Part shown: in pieces, positions 1 through 6,498 of the stretch
How positions within the stretch are numbered: the stretch's first letter is position 1
Layout of the letters: each line of letters begins with the position of its first letter
Source of the DNA: CAKUFA01 sp963656345
Lineage (GTDB): Bacteria; Bacillota; Clostridia; Christensenellales; Aristaeellaceae
Direction: 5' to 3'
DNA length: 6,498 nt
NCBI GenBank assembly: GCA_963656345.1
Contig: CAVKHY010000117.1
Coordinates: forward strand, 1 to 6,498
The notes under the pieces: model-generated
The model's database searches: none
What the model was told of the DNA's origin: nothing
What the model saw: only the letters and a program-made list of their open reading frames with translations
Translations under genes and position numbers: made by a program

Positions 1-7
1 ATCCTGG

Positions 8-45
8 AAAAAAGTTTTTGTTTTTTCGCCTGTCCACTTGACAGG
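8..45 (-). terminator. Possible weak terminator after the ADP-ribosylglycohydrolase operon
   Basis: Read on the minus strand, CCTGTC (45-40) pairs with GACAGG (34-29) around a 5-nt loop, 31 nt past the stop of the last operon gene. The stem is followed by an A-run (26-21) rather than a T-run. A T-run appears only at 13-8, where it could pair with that A-run to form a second, A-U-only stem. The position suits a transcript end but the structure is not a classic intrinsic terminator. Nothing else was seen in bases 1-76. Confidence 0.3.
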
Positions 46-76
46 GAGCGGTTCAAGTCGTTTCGCTTTCTTTGAT

Positions 77-940
77 TCAGCTCAGAAAATCAGAACTCGA
101 CTCTGGAAGCGATACATGATCTTCAGCCTGCTGAAGCGTTGACCGCCCTAACTCCCTGTCAAACCGATCCACTACTTCCAGCATGTCGGGCTGAATACGC
201 CTACGAACTTCTTCCTTCAGCTGGGTCGGCACGCCGTAGTATGCTTCTGCCATGGCGGAGGCAATGGAGGTCAACGTATCACAATCACCACCCAAGGACA
301 CGGCTGTGCGGAGCACATCTTCGAAGGTTGTTCCTTCCAGAAAGGCAATGATGGCTTCCGGCACAGTGCCTTGGCAGCTTGAATCAGACAGGTAGACCGG
401 ACGAATTTCCGCCACCGTGCGGTTGAGGTCGTAGCCAAAGTTTTGCTCAACATAGGCCTTGATTTCTTCCTTGCTTGCGTGATGGCGTGCCATGAAGACA
501 ACACTGGCAGCGGCTTCTGCTCCCTTGATTCCTTCGGGATGGTTATGGGTTACATCTGCCGTGGCAGCAGCGACAGCCCGTGTTCTTTCAATCGTGTCGT
601 AAAGCCAGCCAACCGGGGATACACGCATGGCAGAACCATTACCAAAGCTGCGGTAAGGGTGTGGATCTTCCTCGTACAACCAATAGCGGAAGCGTCCGCC
701 ATAGCCTGCATGGGGATACTTTTGCCCCCAGTACTGCATGGAATGAACCACAGAGGAACGAATCTCATCCAGTGAAGCGTCCTTGGGTACGCGAAGCAAA
801 CCATCTGCGATGGCAATGGTCATCACAGAATCATCAGAAAAACGAGAAGCCGGAACAAACAGCGGAAACACCTTGTTTTTCATCTTGAAATGGTGTTCAT
901 AAGGTCTTCCAACAATGTCTCCCAGAATAGCACCGTACAT
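77..940 (-). CDS. ADP-ribosylglycohydrolase family protein (distal paralogue)
   Basis: This 287-residue protein belongs to the ADP-ribosylglycohydrolase (ARH/DraG-like) family, whose members use two Mg ions to cleave ADP-ribose from proteins or small molecules. Visible motifs are the N-terminal GAILGDIVGRPYE (3-15), the metal-binding SDDS (35-38, usually TDDT), GYGGRF (79-84), GNGSAMR (100-106), HNHPEG (132-137) and the C-terminal metal site GGDCDT (217-222). The family's metal ligands are therefore present, with a Ser replacing Thr at 35 and 38. The start is supported by GAGGG 9 nt upstream (950-954) and by the identical MYGAILGD start of the neighbouring paralogue. It lies 33 nt after that gene on the same strand, so it is probably cotranscribed. 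Compared with the paralogue it has a 22-residue polar C-terminal tail. No signal peptide is seen, so it should be cytoplasmic. The family is clear; the true substrate (arginine-, serine- or DNA/RNA-linked ADP-ribose, or a small molecule) cannot be read from sequence. Confidence 0.9.
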   Translation of the reverse strand: MYGAILGDIVGRPYEHHFKMKNKVFPLFVPASRFSDDSVMTIAIADGLLRVPKDASLDEIRSSVVHSMQYWGQKYPHAGYGGRFRYWLYEEDPHPYRSFGNGSAMRVSPVGWLYDTIERTRAVAAATADVTHNHPEGIKGAEAAASVVFMARHHASKEEIKAYVEQNFGYDLNRTVAEIRPVYLSDSSCQGTVPEAIIAFLEGTTFEDVLRTAVSLGGDCDTLTSIASAMAEAYYGVPTQLKEEVRRRIQPDMLEVVDRFDRELGRSTLQQAEDHVSLPESSSDFLS

Positions 941-973
941 ACAATAGAACCCTCTTTCTTTTTACTGTTTTTA

Positions 974-1771
974 TCATCCAAGGAAGCCATCGAACCTTTT
1001 TACGACATCCAGCATATCCAGCTCAATGCGATGGTGTACTTCGGCGCGAAGATCGTCCGACATACCATAGAATGCTTCTGCCATGGCGCAGGCAATATCC
1101 GTCAGCGTGTCGCAGTCGCCCCCAAGGGATACGGCTGTCCGCATGACATCCTCAAAAGAAGTGCCTTCCAAGAAAGCCGTTATCGCCTCCGGAACCGTTT
1201 GCTGGCAGCTTTCCACATGATAATAGCCGGGACGAATCTCTTCAATGGTGCGGCTGAGATCGTAACCAAAGTTGCAAAGCACATAATGCTTGATGTCAGC
1301 TTTGCTGCTTCCTGTTCGTGCCAGAAAAATAACGCTTGCAACAGCCTCTGCACCTTTGATGCCCTCCGGATGATTGTGGGTCACGTCTGCTGTGGCAACA
1401 GCTACATCACGAGTTCGTTCGATGCTGTCATACAGCCATCCGGCGGCGGATACCCGCATGGCAGACCCATTGCCATAGCTGCCGTAAGGCTTGGGATTCC
1501 TGCAATGTAACCACCACCGAAAAGAAGAGCCATACCCTGCACGGGGATAGGTATTACCCCAACGCTGCATGGAGGAAATGACTTCCTGTCGGATCTGGTT
1601 GAGGTCAGCGTTCTTGCCGGCGTTCATCAGGGCCTCGGCAACAGCAACAGTCATGACTGTGTCATCCGTGTAATGGGAATTCGGCGAAAACATGGGGAAG
1701 TCCTTGGACTTGTCGCCTTGATCAAATTCATAAGGGCAGCCGACGATATCTCCTAAGATTGCACCATACAT
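974..1771 (-). CDS. ADP-ribosylglycohydrolase family protein (proximal paralogue)
   Basis: This 265-residue ARH/DraG-like hydrolase aligns without gaps to residues 1-265 of the gene at 77-940, with 175 identical positions by hand count (about 66%). It has canonical family motifs: GAILGDIVG (3-11), TDDT (35-38), GYGSSF (79-84), GNGSAMR (100-106), HNHPEG (132-137) and GGDCDT (217-222), which together build the dinuclear Mg site. The ATG at 1771 is chosen because the paralogue starts with the same MYGAILGD and the family begins there. Its nearest Shine-Dalgarno, AGGA at 1785-1788, is 13 nt away, longer than ideal. An in-frame GTG at 1858 would add 29 residues and overlap the upstream macrodomain gene by 8 nt, but it has no clear ribosome site and the extra residues have no family counterpart. 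It is the middle gene of the macrodomain-ARH-ARH unit and probably cytoplasmic. It likely removes ADP-ribose; the substrate is unknown. Confidence 0.9.
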   Translation of the reverse strand: MYGAILGDIVGCPYEFDQGDKSKDFPMFSPNSHYTDDTVMTVAVAEALMNAGKNADLNQIRQEVISSMQRWGNTYPRAGYGSSFRWWLHCRNPKPYGSYGNGSAMRVSAAGWLYDSIERTRDVAVATADVTHNHPEGIKGAEAVASVIFLARTGSSKADIKHYVLCNFGYDLSRTIEEIRPGYYHVESCQQTVPEAITAFLEGTSFEDVMRTAVSLGGDCDTLTDIACAMAEAFYGMSDDLRAEVHHRIELDMLDVVKRFDGFLG

Positions 1772-1850
1772 AGTTCGAAACACGTCCTTTCCTTTGGCTG
1801 CCTTTATGATACTCCGTTTTCCTGAAAAGATGGTCGCACGGAAAGCGACA

Positions 1851-2861
1851 TTAGGCACCTAAGGTAGGTTGACCGTATTTGAAAAGTGTGGGATTGATCT
1901 CTGTTAGAATGTCATAGTGCTTTCTCTGAATAAAATAGGTAACAATAATGTCAAACTTACTGGAAGAGGACAGTGCCCATTCTGCCTTTTCAAGCAACTC
2001 TGTGGTTTCGTTCATATCCAGCTGCAGGGCGATGGCAAGGGCTACGGCCGTCTTCTTTTTCGGGTGATAATCGGGATTGCAGCGGATCTTGGAGAATAGT
2101 TTTCGATCCAGATTCGCCCGGGCGTAAACCTCGGAATCCTTGAGGCCTCTGGCGTCAATCATGCGGAATAGGCATTGCTGAAAGGTTTCACTGCTTCGGT
2201 TCAGCAGATCATTCAGCTCATCCGCGCCTGATGCGCTTCCGCTACATGACATGGGTTCGCTGTCCATACAACGTCCCCTTGAAGATAGGATCATCGACGG
2301 AAAGCACTTGTATTCATCGGCATGCCTGATATGCACTTCGGCATCATCAATGAAGGAAGCAACATCATCGAAAATCTTGCCTGAAAGCTCGAAAGATTCT
2401 CGGTCAAACACCACCAGCAGCACATTCATTTCATGCTCCAGCAGAAAGGCACTGATGACGTGTATAGCGATTTGCAGTGCTTTATCCTTCGGAAAGCGGT
2501 AAACTCCTGTGGCCATAAGCGGAAAGGCGATGGATTTGCACCCAAGGTCCAACGCCTTGTCCAATGACCGTTGATAACAGGAAGTGAGAATGTCAAACTC
2601 TCCGGATTGCCCGTCAATCCATTTGGGGCCAATGGCGTGAAAGATGTATGTGGCCTTCAAAGCAAAAGCCGGCGTTACGGCAACTTCACCTCGTTGAAGG
2701 ACGCCAATCTGCTGTCTGGCTGCGAGCAGCTGCTCAGTACCTGCTGCCTGATAAATGGCATAGTCCGTTCCGCTGCCGCAGATGGGTTGGGGATTGGCGG
2801 TATTGACAATAGCATCCGCCTGAATTTGGGTAATATCATTACGTACGATTTGAAACGGCAT
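1851..2861 (-). CDS. Macrodomain protein with C-terminal helical (HTH-like) tail
   Basis: This is a 336-residue protein. Residues 1 to about 155 form a macrodomain, the fold that binds ADP-ribose and often hydrolyses ADP-ribosyl esters or O-acetyl-ADP-ribose. Visible signatures are NDIT (8-11), DAIVNTAN (16-23), the altered glycine loop GSGTDYAIYQAAG (29-41) and the phosphate loop ATGVYRFP (117-124). The glycine loop differs from the commoner GGGGVDGAI. Residues about 156-215 look like a linker. Residues 216-336 form a second, charged helical domain; from memory a similar tail is found on many Firmicutes macrodomain proteins. Its part at 245-300 has the hydrophobic spacing of a lambda-repressor-like HTH, but this is inference. 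The ATG at 2861 is preferred over a GTG two codons upstream because GAGG sits at a good distance from it. It is the first gene of the minus-strand unit and is followed by two ADP-ribosylglycohydrolases. It is probably an ADP-ribose reader or eraser; catalytic activity is unproven. Confidence 0.88.
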   Translation of the reverse strand: MPFQIVRNDITQIQADAIVNTANPQPICGSGTDYAIYQAAGTEQLLAARQQIGVLQRGEVAVTPAFALKATYIFHAIGPKWIDGQSGEFDILTSCYQRSLDKALDLGCKSIAFPLMATGVYRFPKDKALQIAIHVISAFLLEHEMNVLLVVFDRESFELSGKIFDDVASFIDDAEVHIRHADEYKCFPSMILSSRGRCMDSEPMSCSGSASGADELNDLLNRSSETFQQCLFRMIDARGLKDSEVYARANLDRKLFSKIRCNPDYHPKKKTAVALAIALQLDMNETTELLEKAEWALSSSSKFDIIVTYFIQRKHYDILTEINPTLFKYGQPTLGA

Positions 2862-2903
2862 AAACACACCTCTTCACCTGTGGGCTGTTTGCTTACTGCT
2901 TTC

Positions 2904-2932
2904 ATTGTAAAGGCTGGCGCAATGGATGTCAA
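2904..2932 (-). promoter_or_regulatory. Sigma-A promoter of the macrodomain-ARH operon
   Basis: On the minus strand TTGACA (2932-2927) and TACAAT (2909-2904) are separated by exactly 17 bp. The likely transcription start is near 2897, giving a leader of about 35 nt before the ATG at 2861. The -35 box is perfect and the -10 has one mismatch, so basal expression should be high unless repressed. No palindrome overlaps it. Confidence 0.8.
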
Positions 2933-2979
2933 GGAATGAAAAAAGGAGCAAAGGAATTTGTGAAGGGTCATTTTTCTCC

Positions 2980-3008
2980 TTGACAGTGCTTCCTTTTTCT
3001 CGTATAAT
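2980..3008 (+). promoter_or_regulatory. Consensus sigma-A promoter of the membrane-protein operon
   Basis: TTGACA (2980-2985) and TATAAT (3003-3008) are both perfect and separated by 17 bp, the textbook optimum. The expected start is near 3014-3016, giving a leader of about 92 nt before the ATG at 3107. It faces away from the macrodomain-operon promoter, and the two -35 boxes lie 47 bp apart. A promoter this strong that overlaps an operator-like palindrome suggests control by repression. Confidence 0.88.
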
Positions 3009-3012
3009 GAAT

Positions 3013-3027
3013 ATGAACACTGTTCAT
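3013..3027. promoter_or_regulatory. Operator-like palindrome at the transcription start
   Basis: ATGAACA-C-TGTTCAT is a perfect 15-bp inverted repeat starting 4 bp after the -10 box and covering the expected transcription start. Size and placement fit a dimeric repressor, most like TetR/AcrR-family operators. The half-sites GAAC and GTTC are 3 bp apart, not the 4 bp of the Bacillus LexA box, so an SOS site is less likely. No regulator gene lies in the window. A second short inverted repeat, TTGCTG (3029-3034) with CAGCAA (3042-3047), follows immediately and could be a leader hairpin. Confidence 0.65.
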
Positions 3028-3106
3028 GTTGCTGATATAAACAGCAAAAAAATACTGAGGTGGGGGATTGGCCATCGTCCACACGCAAAGAAAGAAGGAG
3101 CTACGT

Positions 3107-3772
3107 ATGCAAGCAATTGTTGAAACGGTTTTCGATGCCGTTTATCTGGTATCCGTCATTACCATTGGTTTCCTGATGATTCGGGGAAGCAAAGGGAATC
3201 CTCAATTCAAGCTCTTTGGCTGGATGGCAGTCGTACTTGGGGTAGGGGATTCTTTTCACTTGATTCCTCGTGCGTTCGCATTGTGCACTACTGGGCTTGA
3301 GAATTTTACGGTACCATTAGGCCTTGGTAAATGGATCACTTCCGTTACCATGACCATCTTTTACGTGCTGCTTTATTATGTCTGGCGGAAGCGTTATCAG
3401 GTAAAGGGACAGCTCGTTTACACAGTTGCCGTGTATGCTTTAGCCGCCATTCGCATTGCACTTTGTATGATGCCTCAGAACCAGTGGTTACAAGCGGATG
3501 CACCTTTGTCTTGGGGCATCTACCGCAATATCCCCTTTGCACTGCTGGGATTGCTGATCATTCTGCTGTTCTATCGAAGTGCCAAAGAGAAAGAAGATCG
3601 TGCATTTTGCTGGATGTGGTTAACCATCGTACTGAGCTTTGGGTTCTATATTCCGGTCGTTTTGCTGGCTGACAAGATTCCTCTTATCGGCATGCTGATG
3701 ATTCCAAAAACCTGTGCCTATGTGTGGACGGTGCTCATCGGTTATTTTGCCATGAAGAAAGAATGCACTTAA
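3107..3772 (+). CDS. Unrecognised membrane protein with about seven membrane segments
   Basis: I cannot assign this 221-residue protein to a named family. Hydrophobic stretches at about 8-25, 35-57, 73-93, 102-122, 138-156, 167-188 and 198-215 suggest seven transmembrane helices. Short charged loops such as WRKRYQVK (93-100) and RSAKEKEDR (157-165) are probably cytoplasmic, and there is a short Lys-rich C-terminus. H51 in GDSFHLIPR and R54 sit near a membrane edge and could be functional, but there is no recognised motif. The ATG at 3107 has AAGGAG 6 nt upstream (3095-3100). An in-frame TTG at 3068 with a GAGGTGG just before it would add 13 basic residues and is judged less likely. It is the first gene of a two-gene operon, ending 13 nt before the DUF2871-type gene, so the two products may act together in the cytoplasmic membrane. 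Transport, sensing or redox roles are all open. Confidence 0.8.
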   Translation: MQAIVETVFDAVYLVSVITIGFLMIRGSKGNPQFKLFGWMAVVLGVGDSFHLIPRAFALCTTGLENFTVPLGLGKWITSVTMTIFYVLLYYVWRKRYQVKGQLVYTVAVYALAAIRIALCMMPQNQWLQADAPLSWGIYRNIPFALLGLLIILLFYRSAKEKEDRAFCWMWLTIVLSFGFYIPVVLLADKIPLIGMLMIPKTCAYVWTVLIGYFAMKKECT

Positions 3773-3785
3773 AGGAGAGAGGACA

Positions 3786-4211
3786 ATGAAACGATACATG
3801 AATGCTTCCCTGCTGTATGCCGTCCTTGCAATCGTTGGCGGTGTGTTCTATCGAGAGTTTACGAAGTTTAACAACTTCACGATGAAAACGACGTTGGGCA
3901 TTGTTCACACGCACTATTTTCTGCTGGGTATGGTTTTCTTTCTGCTGATGCTTTTGCTGGAAAAGAACTTTTCCTTCACGGATACAAAAACAAATCGTGC
4001 ATTGATCACTTATCACATTGGCTTGAACCTGACAGGCGTGATGTTCATGGTACGTGGCGTGATGCAAGTGCTGGGCATTACACTTTCCACTGCTGTGAGC
4101 GGTGCTGTTTCCGGTATTGCCGGCATCGGTCACATTTTGCTGGGCGTGAGCTTGGTGCTACTGCTTTTGCAAGTCAGGCGTAAGGTTGATGAGAAGCGTT
4201 GCTGTGCATAA
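3786..4211 (+). CDS. DUF2871-type four-helix membrane protein
   Basis: This 141-residue protein matches my recollection of the DUF2871 family of uncharacterised small membrane proteins, with its MKRYxNASLxYA start, VFYREFTKF and VHTHYFLLGM segments. Four transmembrane helices are seen at about 5-23, 42-59, 73-95 and 108-130, with a short Lys/Arg tail after them. Histidines H41 and H43 (HTH), H77 (YHIGLNL) and H116 (GIGHILLG) lie in or at the ends of helices 2-4. This pattern can mark heme, metal or quinone sites, but that is inference. The ribosome site AAAGGAG (3771-3777) begins within the stop codon of the previous gene and is 8 nt from the ATG, so translation of the two genes is probably linked. 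The operon ends at the hairpin at 4233-4265. The function is unknown even at the family level. Confidence 0.85.
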   Translation: MKRYMNASLLYAVLAIVGGVFYREFTKFNNFTMKTTLGIVHTHYFLLGMVFFLLMLLLEKNFSFTDTKTNRALITYHIGLNLTGVMFMVRGVMQVLGITLSTAVSGAVSGIAGIGHILLGVSLVLLLLQVRRKVDEKRCCA

Positions 4212-4232
4212 CAATTGCAAAAAGGCAACAAA

Positions 4233-4265
4233 AAAAAAGAGGGAGCACAACGCTCTCTCTTTTTT
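4233..4265. terminator. Bidirectional intrinsic terminator between convergent genes
   Basis: GAGGGAGC (4239-4246) pairs with GCTCTCTC (4252-4259), with one G-T wobble, around a 5-nt loop. The stem is extended by an A-run (4233-4238) against a T-run (4260-4265). Read on the plus strand it ends the membrane-protein operon, whose stop is at 4211. Read on the minus strand it has a long T tail and ends rplS, whose stop is at 4293. Confidence 0.85.
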
Positions 4266-4292
4266 GCAAAGAAAAGAATCGAAACGCACAGA

Positions 4293-4643
4293 TTAGACGC
4301 GCTTGATTTCCTTGATCTTTGCAGCCTTGCCCTGCAGATTACGCAGATAGTACAGCTTGGCACGACGCACCTTGCCGCGACGGATCACCTCGATGTGGTC
4401 AACACGGGGAGAATGAATCGGGAACGTACGCTCAACGCCAATGCCATAGCTTACACGACGCACCGTGAAGGTTTCACGGACACCGCCGTTGCGCTTTGCA
4501 ATCACAGTACCCTCAAACGCCTGAAGACGTTCGCGGCTGCCTTCAACAACCTTAACCCACACACGGATGGTGTCGCCAACGTTGAAGCTGGGCAGATCGG
4601 ACCGGAGCTGCGCCTGTTCGATAGAACGGATAATTTCGCTCAT
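4293..4643 (-). CDS. rplS: 50S ribosomal protein L19
   Basis: This 116-residue protein is bL19, a component of the large ribosomal subunit at the interface with the 30S subunit. Its length matches the family's usual size of about 115 residues. Hallmarks seen are FNVGDTIRVWVKVVEG (20-35), RLQAFEGTVIAKRNGG (39-54), FTVRRVSYGIGVERTFP (59-75), HSPRVDHIEVIRRGKVRRAKLYYLR (77-101) and a basic C-terminus ending EIKRV. The start is fixed by AAGGAGG (4652-4658), 8 nt upstream of the ATG. Here rplS has its own promoter and terminator. The rpsP-rimM-trmD genes that often precede it in bacteria are not upstream; a tRNA gene and an integrase region lie there instead. The identification is secure. Confidence 0.98.
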   Translation of the reverse strand: MSEIIRSIEQAQLRSDLPSFNVGDTIRVWVKVVEGSRERLQAFEGTVIAKRNGGVRETFTVRRVSYGIGVERTFPIHSPRVDHIEVIRRGKVRRAKLYYLRNLQGKAAKIKEIKRV

Positions 4644-4740
4644 GGAATGTGCCTCCTTCCCTCATAGACGTTCGTATCTAACTTATTGGTGCTCTAAGAC
4701 ACACAACAAACAGTAGACAGAGGACCGCCCGTATGTCACG
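4644..4740 (-). promoter_or_regulatory. rplS 5' leader, candidate L19 autoregulatory leader
   Basis: About 97 nt separate the predicted transcription start (near 4740) from the rplS ATG. Firmicutes rplS genes are known to carry a structured leader (Rfam L19_leader) thought to bind L19 for feedback control. Pairing can be drawn between GACA and TGTC near the 5' end (about 4737-4716) and between TAGA and TCTA around an 8-nt loop close to the Shine-Dalgarno (4679-4664). These stems are short, so membership in the Rfam family is inferred mainly from position and length. Confidence 0.4.
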
Positions 4741-4746
4741 TTGTCT

Positions 4747-4775
4747 ATAGTACCATAAATTTTGTCCCAATGCAA
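4747..4775 (-). promoter_or_regulatory. rplS promoter
   Basis: On the minus strand TTGCAT (4775-4770) and TACTAT (4752-4747) are 17 bp apart, with a TG one base before the -10 (extended -10). The expected start is near 4740. It is the only good promoter seen upstream of rplS and supports independent transcription of this gene. Confidence 0.7.
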
Positions 4776-4821
4776 GCATTTTTTTAACTTTTTGCTTGAA
4801 AGCCTGGGGTGGCGCATCCGT

Positions 4822-4885
4822 AGTGAATTCCCAGACTAAATGCCACTGTTAAATGCAGCTGTGGCATTTACTTTGGGAATTCACT
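4822..4885. repeat. 64-bp near-perfect palindrome (long hairpin)
   Basis: Outer arms AGTGAATTCCCA (4822-4833) and TGGGAATTCACT (4874-4885) pair over 12 bp. Inner arms TAAATGCCAC (4837-4846) and GTGGCATTTA (4861-4870) pair over 10 bp. The 3-by-3 joint between them includes one G-T and one A-T pair and a single C-C mismatch, and the loop is 14 nt. No T-run follows on either strand, so it is not a normal intrinsic terminator. It lies between the divergent rplS and tRNA promoters. It could be a small palindromic repetitive element or MITE, an RNA processing site, or a protein-binding site. Confidence 0.75.
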
Positions 4886-4921
4886 TCTACAGAACGGTTC
4901 ACAAAAAATAAAAACAAGGGG

Positions 4922-4950
4922 TTGCTTTTCTCTGTCATCCGTGCTATAAT
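4922..4950 (+). promoter_or_regulatory. tRNA-Val promoter
   Basis: TTGCTT (4922-4927) and a perfect TATAAT (4945-4950) are 17 bp apart. The predicted start near 4957 is about 14 nt before the mature tRNA 5' end, a usual distance for a stable-RNA promoter. Confidence 0.85.
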
Positions 4951-4970
4951 AATGTCTGTTGGTGCTGTAT

Positions 4971-5044
4971 GGGATTATAGCTCAGTTGGTCAGAGCGCCA
5001 CGTTGACATCGTGGAGGTCGATGGTTCGAGCCCATTTAATCCCA
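4971..5044 (+). tRNA. tRNA-Val (anticodon GAC)
   Basis: The sequence folds into a full cloverleaf of 74 nt. The acceptor stem GGGATTA (4971-4977) pairs perfectly with TAATCCC (5037-5043) and the discriminator is A5044. The D arm is GCTC-AGTTGGTCA-GAGC. The anticodon stem CCACG/CGTGG (4998-5002, 5010-5014) holds the loop TTGACAT with anticodon GAC at 5005-5007, which reads GUC and GUU valine codons. The T arm has the loop TTCGAGC (5025-5031) and one G-T pair in its stem. CCA is not encoded (CGG follows), so it must be added by a nucleotidyltransferase. It is a single-gene unit with its own promoter and terminator. Its 3' half is a classic target for tyrosine recombinases, and one lies 350 bp downstream. 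Confidence 0.95.
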
Positions 5045-5049
5045 CGGAA

Positions 5050-5089
5050 CCCGAAAGTCTTGTGAGAGAAGGCTTTCGGGGATTTTTTT
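5050..5089 (+). terminator. Intrinsic terminator of the tRNA-Val unit
   Basis: CCCGAAAG (5050-5057) pairs with CTTTCGGG (5073-5080). The stem extends inward by one G-T pair and three Watson-Crick pairs to a 7-nt loop, and a run of seven T (5083-5089) follows. It starts 6 nt after the tRNA 3' end. Confidence 0.92.
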
Positions 5090-5124
5090 GTCTCAAATAT
5101 TGGGTAGAATTTGGGACAAAATGG

Positions 5125-5388
5125 AATGCATAAAGGAGCCGGGTCAACTTTCGGGTAAACAGTGGTTGCCGGAAAGCCTTGTGGGGCAAGGGGTTGAAGG
5201 GCATTTCGAGGGAGAATTTCGGGTCAACTTTTGGCTTCAGCAAATGCATAAACAGCAAAGGAAATGTTGGATTTATGCAAAGGCAAATTGCCCAACCAAC
5301 AAAGCTTCAGACAGCGAAACACCTTCACTATCTAGGCCCGCTCACGTTCTCTAGAAATTTACAGTCCCGGCGAGGCATTCTGCATAAA
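5125..5388. repeat. Four copies of TGCATAAA near the integrase
   Basis: Direct copies are at 5127-5134, 5245-5252 and 5381-5388, and an inverted copy is at 5272-5279. The first two share the longer form AATGCATAAA (5125-5134 and 5243-5252). Four exact copies of an 8-mer in under 270 bp is far above chance. The last copy lies 4 bp beyond the integrase stop codon. They are candidate arm-type sites for the integrase or sites for its accessory factor. Confidence 0.55.
5140..5231 (+). repeat. 12-bp direct repeat CGGGTCAACTTT, 80 bp apart
   Basis: Exact copies lie at 5140-5151 and 5220-5231. Each is close to an AATGCATAAA copy, the first 6 bp before it and the second 12 bp after it, so the two repeat types form a roughly mirrored pair of blocks. 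They may be recombinase or accessory-protein sites, or a trace of a small duplication. Confidence 0.6.
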
Positions 5389-5391
5389 GAC

Positions 5392-6480
5392 TCACTGCCC
5401 ATTGTACGCCGCGTTCAGCCGCTCCAAATCCGAGCGGCGTTTGCGGATGCCTTCTTCCCTGGCACGGGCGTAGACGGTTTCCACCATTCGGGTATCGGCG
5501 TGTCCCATCAGGTCAGCTACTTGGGCGGAGGTGAGACCAGACTCCTTCAGCTGGGTGCCGAAGGTGGTGCGGAAGTCGTGACTGCTGTAGGCTTCAATGC
5601 CGAGGAGTCGTTTGCCTTTGGCGATATGCCGGTTCAGGGTAGCGTAAGGCCAAGGAGATTCTCCGCCAAAGAGGAAGCCGGAAGACTTCACGAAGGGTGT
5701 TAGCAGGCGGACGAGAGGATCCGGCAGAAGGACAGGGCGGAGGGAACAGGCGGATTTGGCGGACTGCTGAATGACAGGTTTGCTACGATTCGGGTAGGTA
5801 ACGGTGCAGCGAACATAGGCGATTTTGTCCGTCAGGTCAACATTCTCCCAGCGCATGCCCATGATTTCCTCCCGACGCATGCCGGTATAGGCAAGGAGTC
5901 CGAAATAGAGACGAAGGTCGGGATCGTCCAGAGAAGGCAAGGCCTTTTTTACGGAATCGATGAGGGTATCCGGCAGGGGTTTATGGTGCCCGGCTTGGTC
6001 GGCTTTGATGGCAAGGAGCCGATTCTTAAAAGGGGTGTCGTGGATGAGTCCCATTTCCTGAGCCACGGAGAAGATACGGGACGTAAGGCCGCGGATGCGA
6101 TTGATTGTGGCGGCGTTTAGGTTCTTCCGGTGACCATAAACTGAGGCTTCTGCCATGTGATTGTAGAAGGCTTGAATAGTGGCCACGGTGATCTGATCCA
6201 TGGGTTTGCTTCCAAGGAAGGGAAGAATATGCATCCGCAGATACTGTTCGTAGGTTTCTCGGGTAGTAGGTTTCAGCCGAAGCATGAAGGATGGACGATA
6301 GGTATCATCCACAAAGGCTTGCAAAGTAGGGCAGGGCTTTGGCTGAGGGATGGTATCTTCCAAGTAAAGAGAACCGTACTTCCGAACGAAGTTGGCAAAC
6401 ATTTCATCAACGGAAGTGCCGGAAGCCCAAACCTGCTGCCCGTCAGGGAGGGTAACTTTGAATCGATGCTTGGAGGGCAT
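5392..6480 (-). CDS. Tyrosine recombinase, phage/ICE-type integrase
   Basis: This 362-residue site-specific recombinase integrates and excises DNA through a covalent 3'-phosphotyrosine intermediate. Residues 1-45 look like a small arm-binding domain (basic beta-rich start HRFKVTLPDG). Residues 50-145 are the SAM-like core-binding domain and about 165-350 the catalytic domain. The full catalytic set is visible: R202 in YTGMRREE, K242 in SAKSACSL, H301 and R304 in SSHDFR, H327 in LMGHAD and the nucleophile Y337 in ETVYARA. It is therefore intact in length and active site. The ATG at 6480 has AAAGGAG (6488-6494) 7 nt upstream. Its 3' end faces the tRNA-Val gene across a repeat-rich stretch, as lambda-type int genes face their att sites. 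Cargo and an excisionase, if present, would lie beyond the right edge. It is likely an ICE, prophage or island integrase; which of these cannot be told here. Confidence 0.95.
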   Translation of the reverse strand: MPSKHRFKVTLPDGQQVWASGTSVDEMFANFVRKYGSLYLEDTIPQPKPCPTLQAFVDDTYRPSFMLRLKPTTRETYEQYLRMHILPFLGSKPMDQITVATIQAFYNHMAEASVYGHRKNLNAATINRIRGLTSRIFSVAQEMGLIHDTPFKNRLLAIKADQAGHHKPLPDTLIDSVKKALPSLDDPDLRLYFGLLAYTGMRREEIMGMRWENVDLTDKIAYVRCTVTYPNRSKPVIQQSAKSACSLRPVLLPDPLVRLLTPFVKSSGFLFGGESPWPYATLNRHIAKGKRLLGIEAYSSHDFRTTFGTQLKESGLTSAQVADLMGHADTRMVETVYARAREEGIRKRRSDLERLNAAYNGQ

Positions 6481-6487
6481 GGGAGTG

Positions 6488-6494
6488 CTCCTTT
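6488..6494 (-). promoter_or_regulatory. Integrase ribosome binding site
   Basis: AAAGGAG on the minus strand lies 7 nt before the ATG at 6480 and fixes the integrase start. Only 18 bp upstream of the gene are in the window, so its promoter is not visible. Confidence 0.8.
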
Positions 6495-6498
6495 CAGG

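Larger units (their letters stand above)
5090..5391. other. Gene-free stretch between tRNA-Val and integrase, candidate attachment region
   Basis: No open reading frame here has a ribosome site or a recognisable product. The stretch instead holds a 12-bp direct repeat, four copies of TGCATAAA in both orientations, the palindrome GGCAA-A-TTGCC (5282-5292) and a small hairpin CCTTG/CAAGG (5177-5191). Clustered short direct and inverted repeats next to an integrase 3' end resemble the arm-type binding sites of phage and ICE attachment regions. The crossover core itself cannot be located without the other end of the element. Confidence 0.5.

Overview
The window looks like chromosomal DNA of a Bacillota (Firmicutes) bacterium of intermediate GC. 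Four things point there: strong AAGGAG-type ribosome binding sites, near-consensus sigma-A promoters, a Firmicutes-like rplS, and a tRNA gene with no encoded CCA. A gut clostridium or an Erysipelotrichia relative is plausible, but the sequence alone does not settle the lineage.

Left part (1-2932, minus strand): one apparent transcription unit, driven by a TTGACA-17-TACAAT promoter, carries three genes of ADP-ribose metabolism. The first is a macrodomain protein with a helix-rich C-terminal tail. Two tandem ADP-ribosylglycohydrolase-family paralogues follow, about 66% identical by hand count. All three families remove or process ADP-ribose, so the unit reads as an ADP-ribosylation-reversal module. 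No ADP-ribosyltransferase is visible in the window.

Middle part (2980-4265, plus strand): a divergent, perfect-consensus promoter (TTGACA-17-TATAAT) has a 15-bp perfect palindrome over its expected transcription start. It drives a two-gene membrane operon, an unrecognised protein of about seven membrane segments and a DUF2871-type four-helix membrane protein with intramembrane histidines. A hairpin with A and T tracts on its two sides ends this operon and also the convergent rplS gene.

Right part (4293-6498): rplS (ribosomal protein L19, minus) has its own promoter and a leader of roughly 97 nt. A 64-bp near-perfect palindrome of unknown role comes next. Then comes a self-contained tRNA-Val(GAC) unit with promoter, gene and intrinsic terminator. 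Beyond it lie about 300 bp without a gene, carrying clustered short repeats, and a complete tyrosine recombinase (minus) whose 3' end faces the tRNA. This is the usual layout at one end of an integrated element, with the attachment site near the tRNA. The rest of the element would lie past the right edge.
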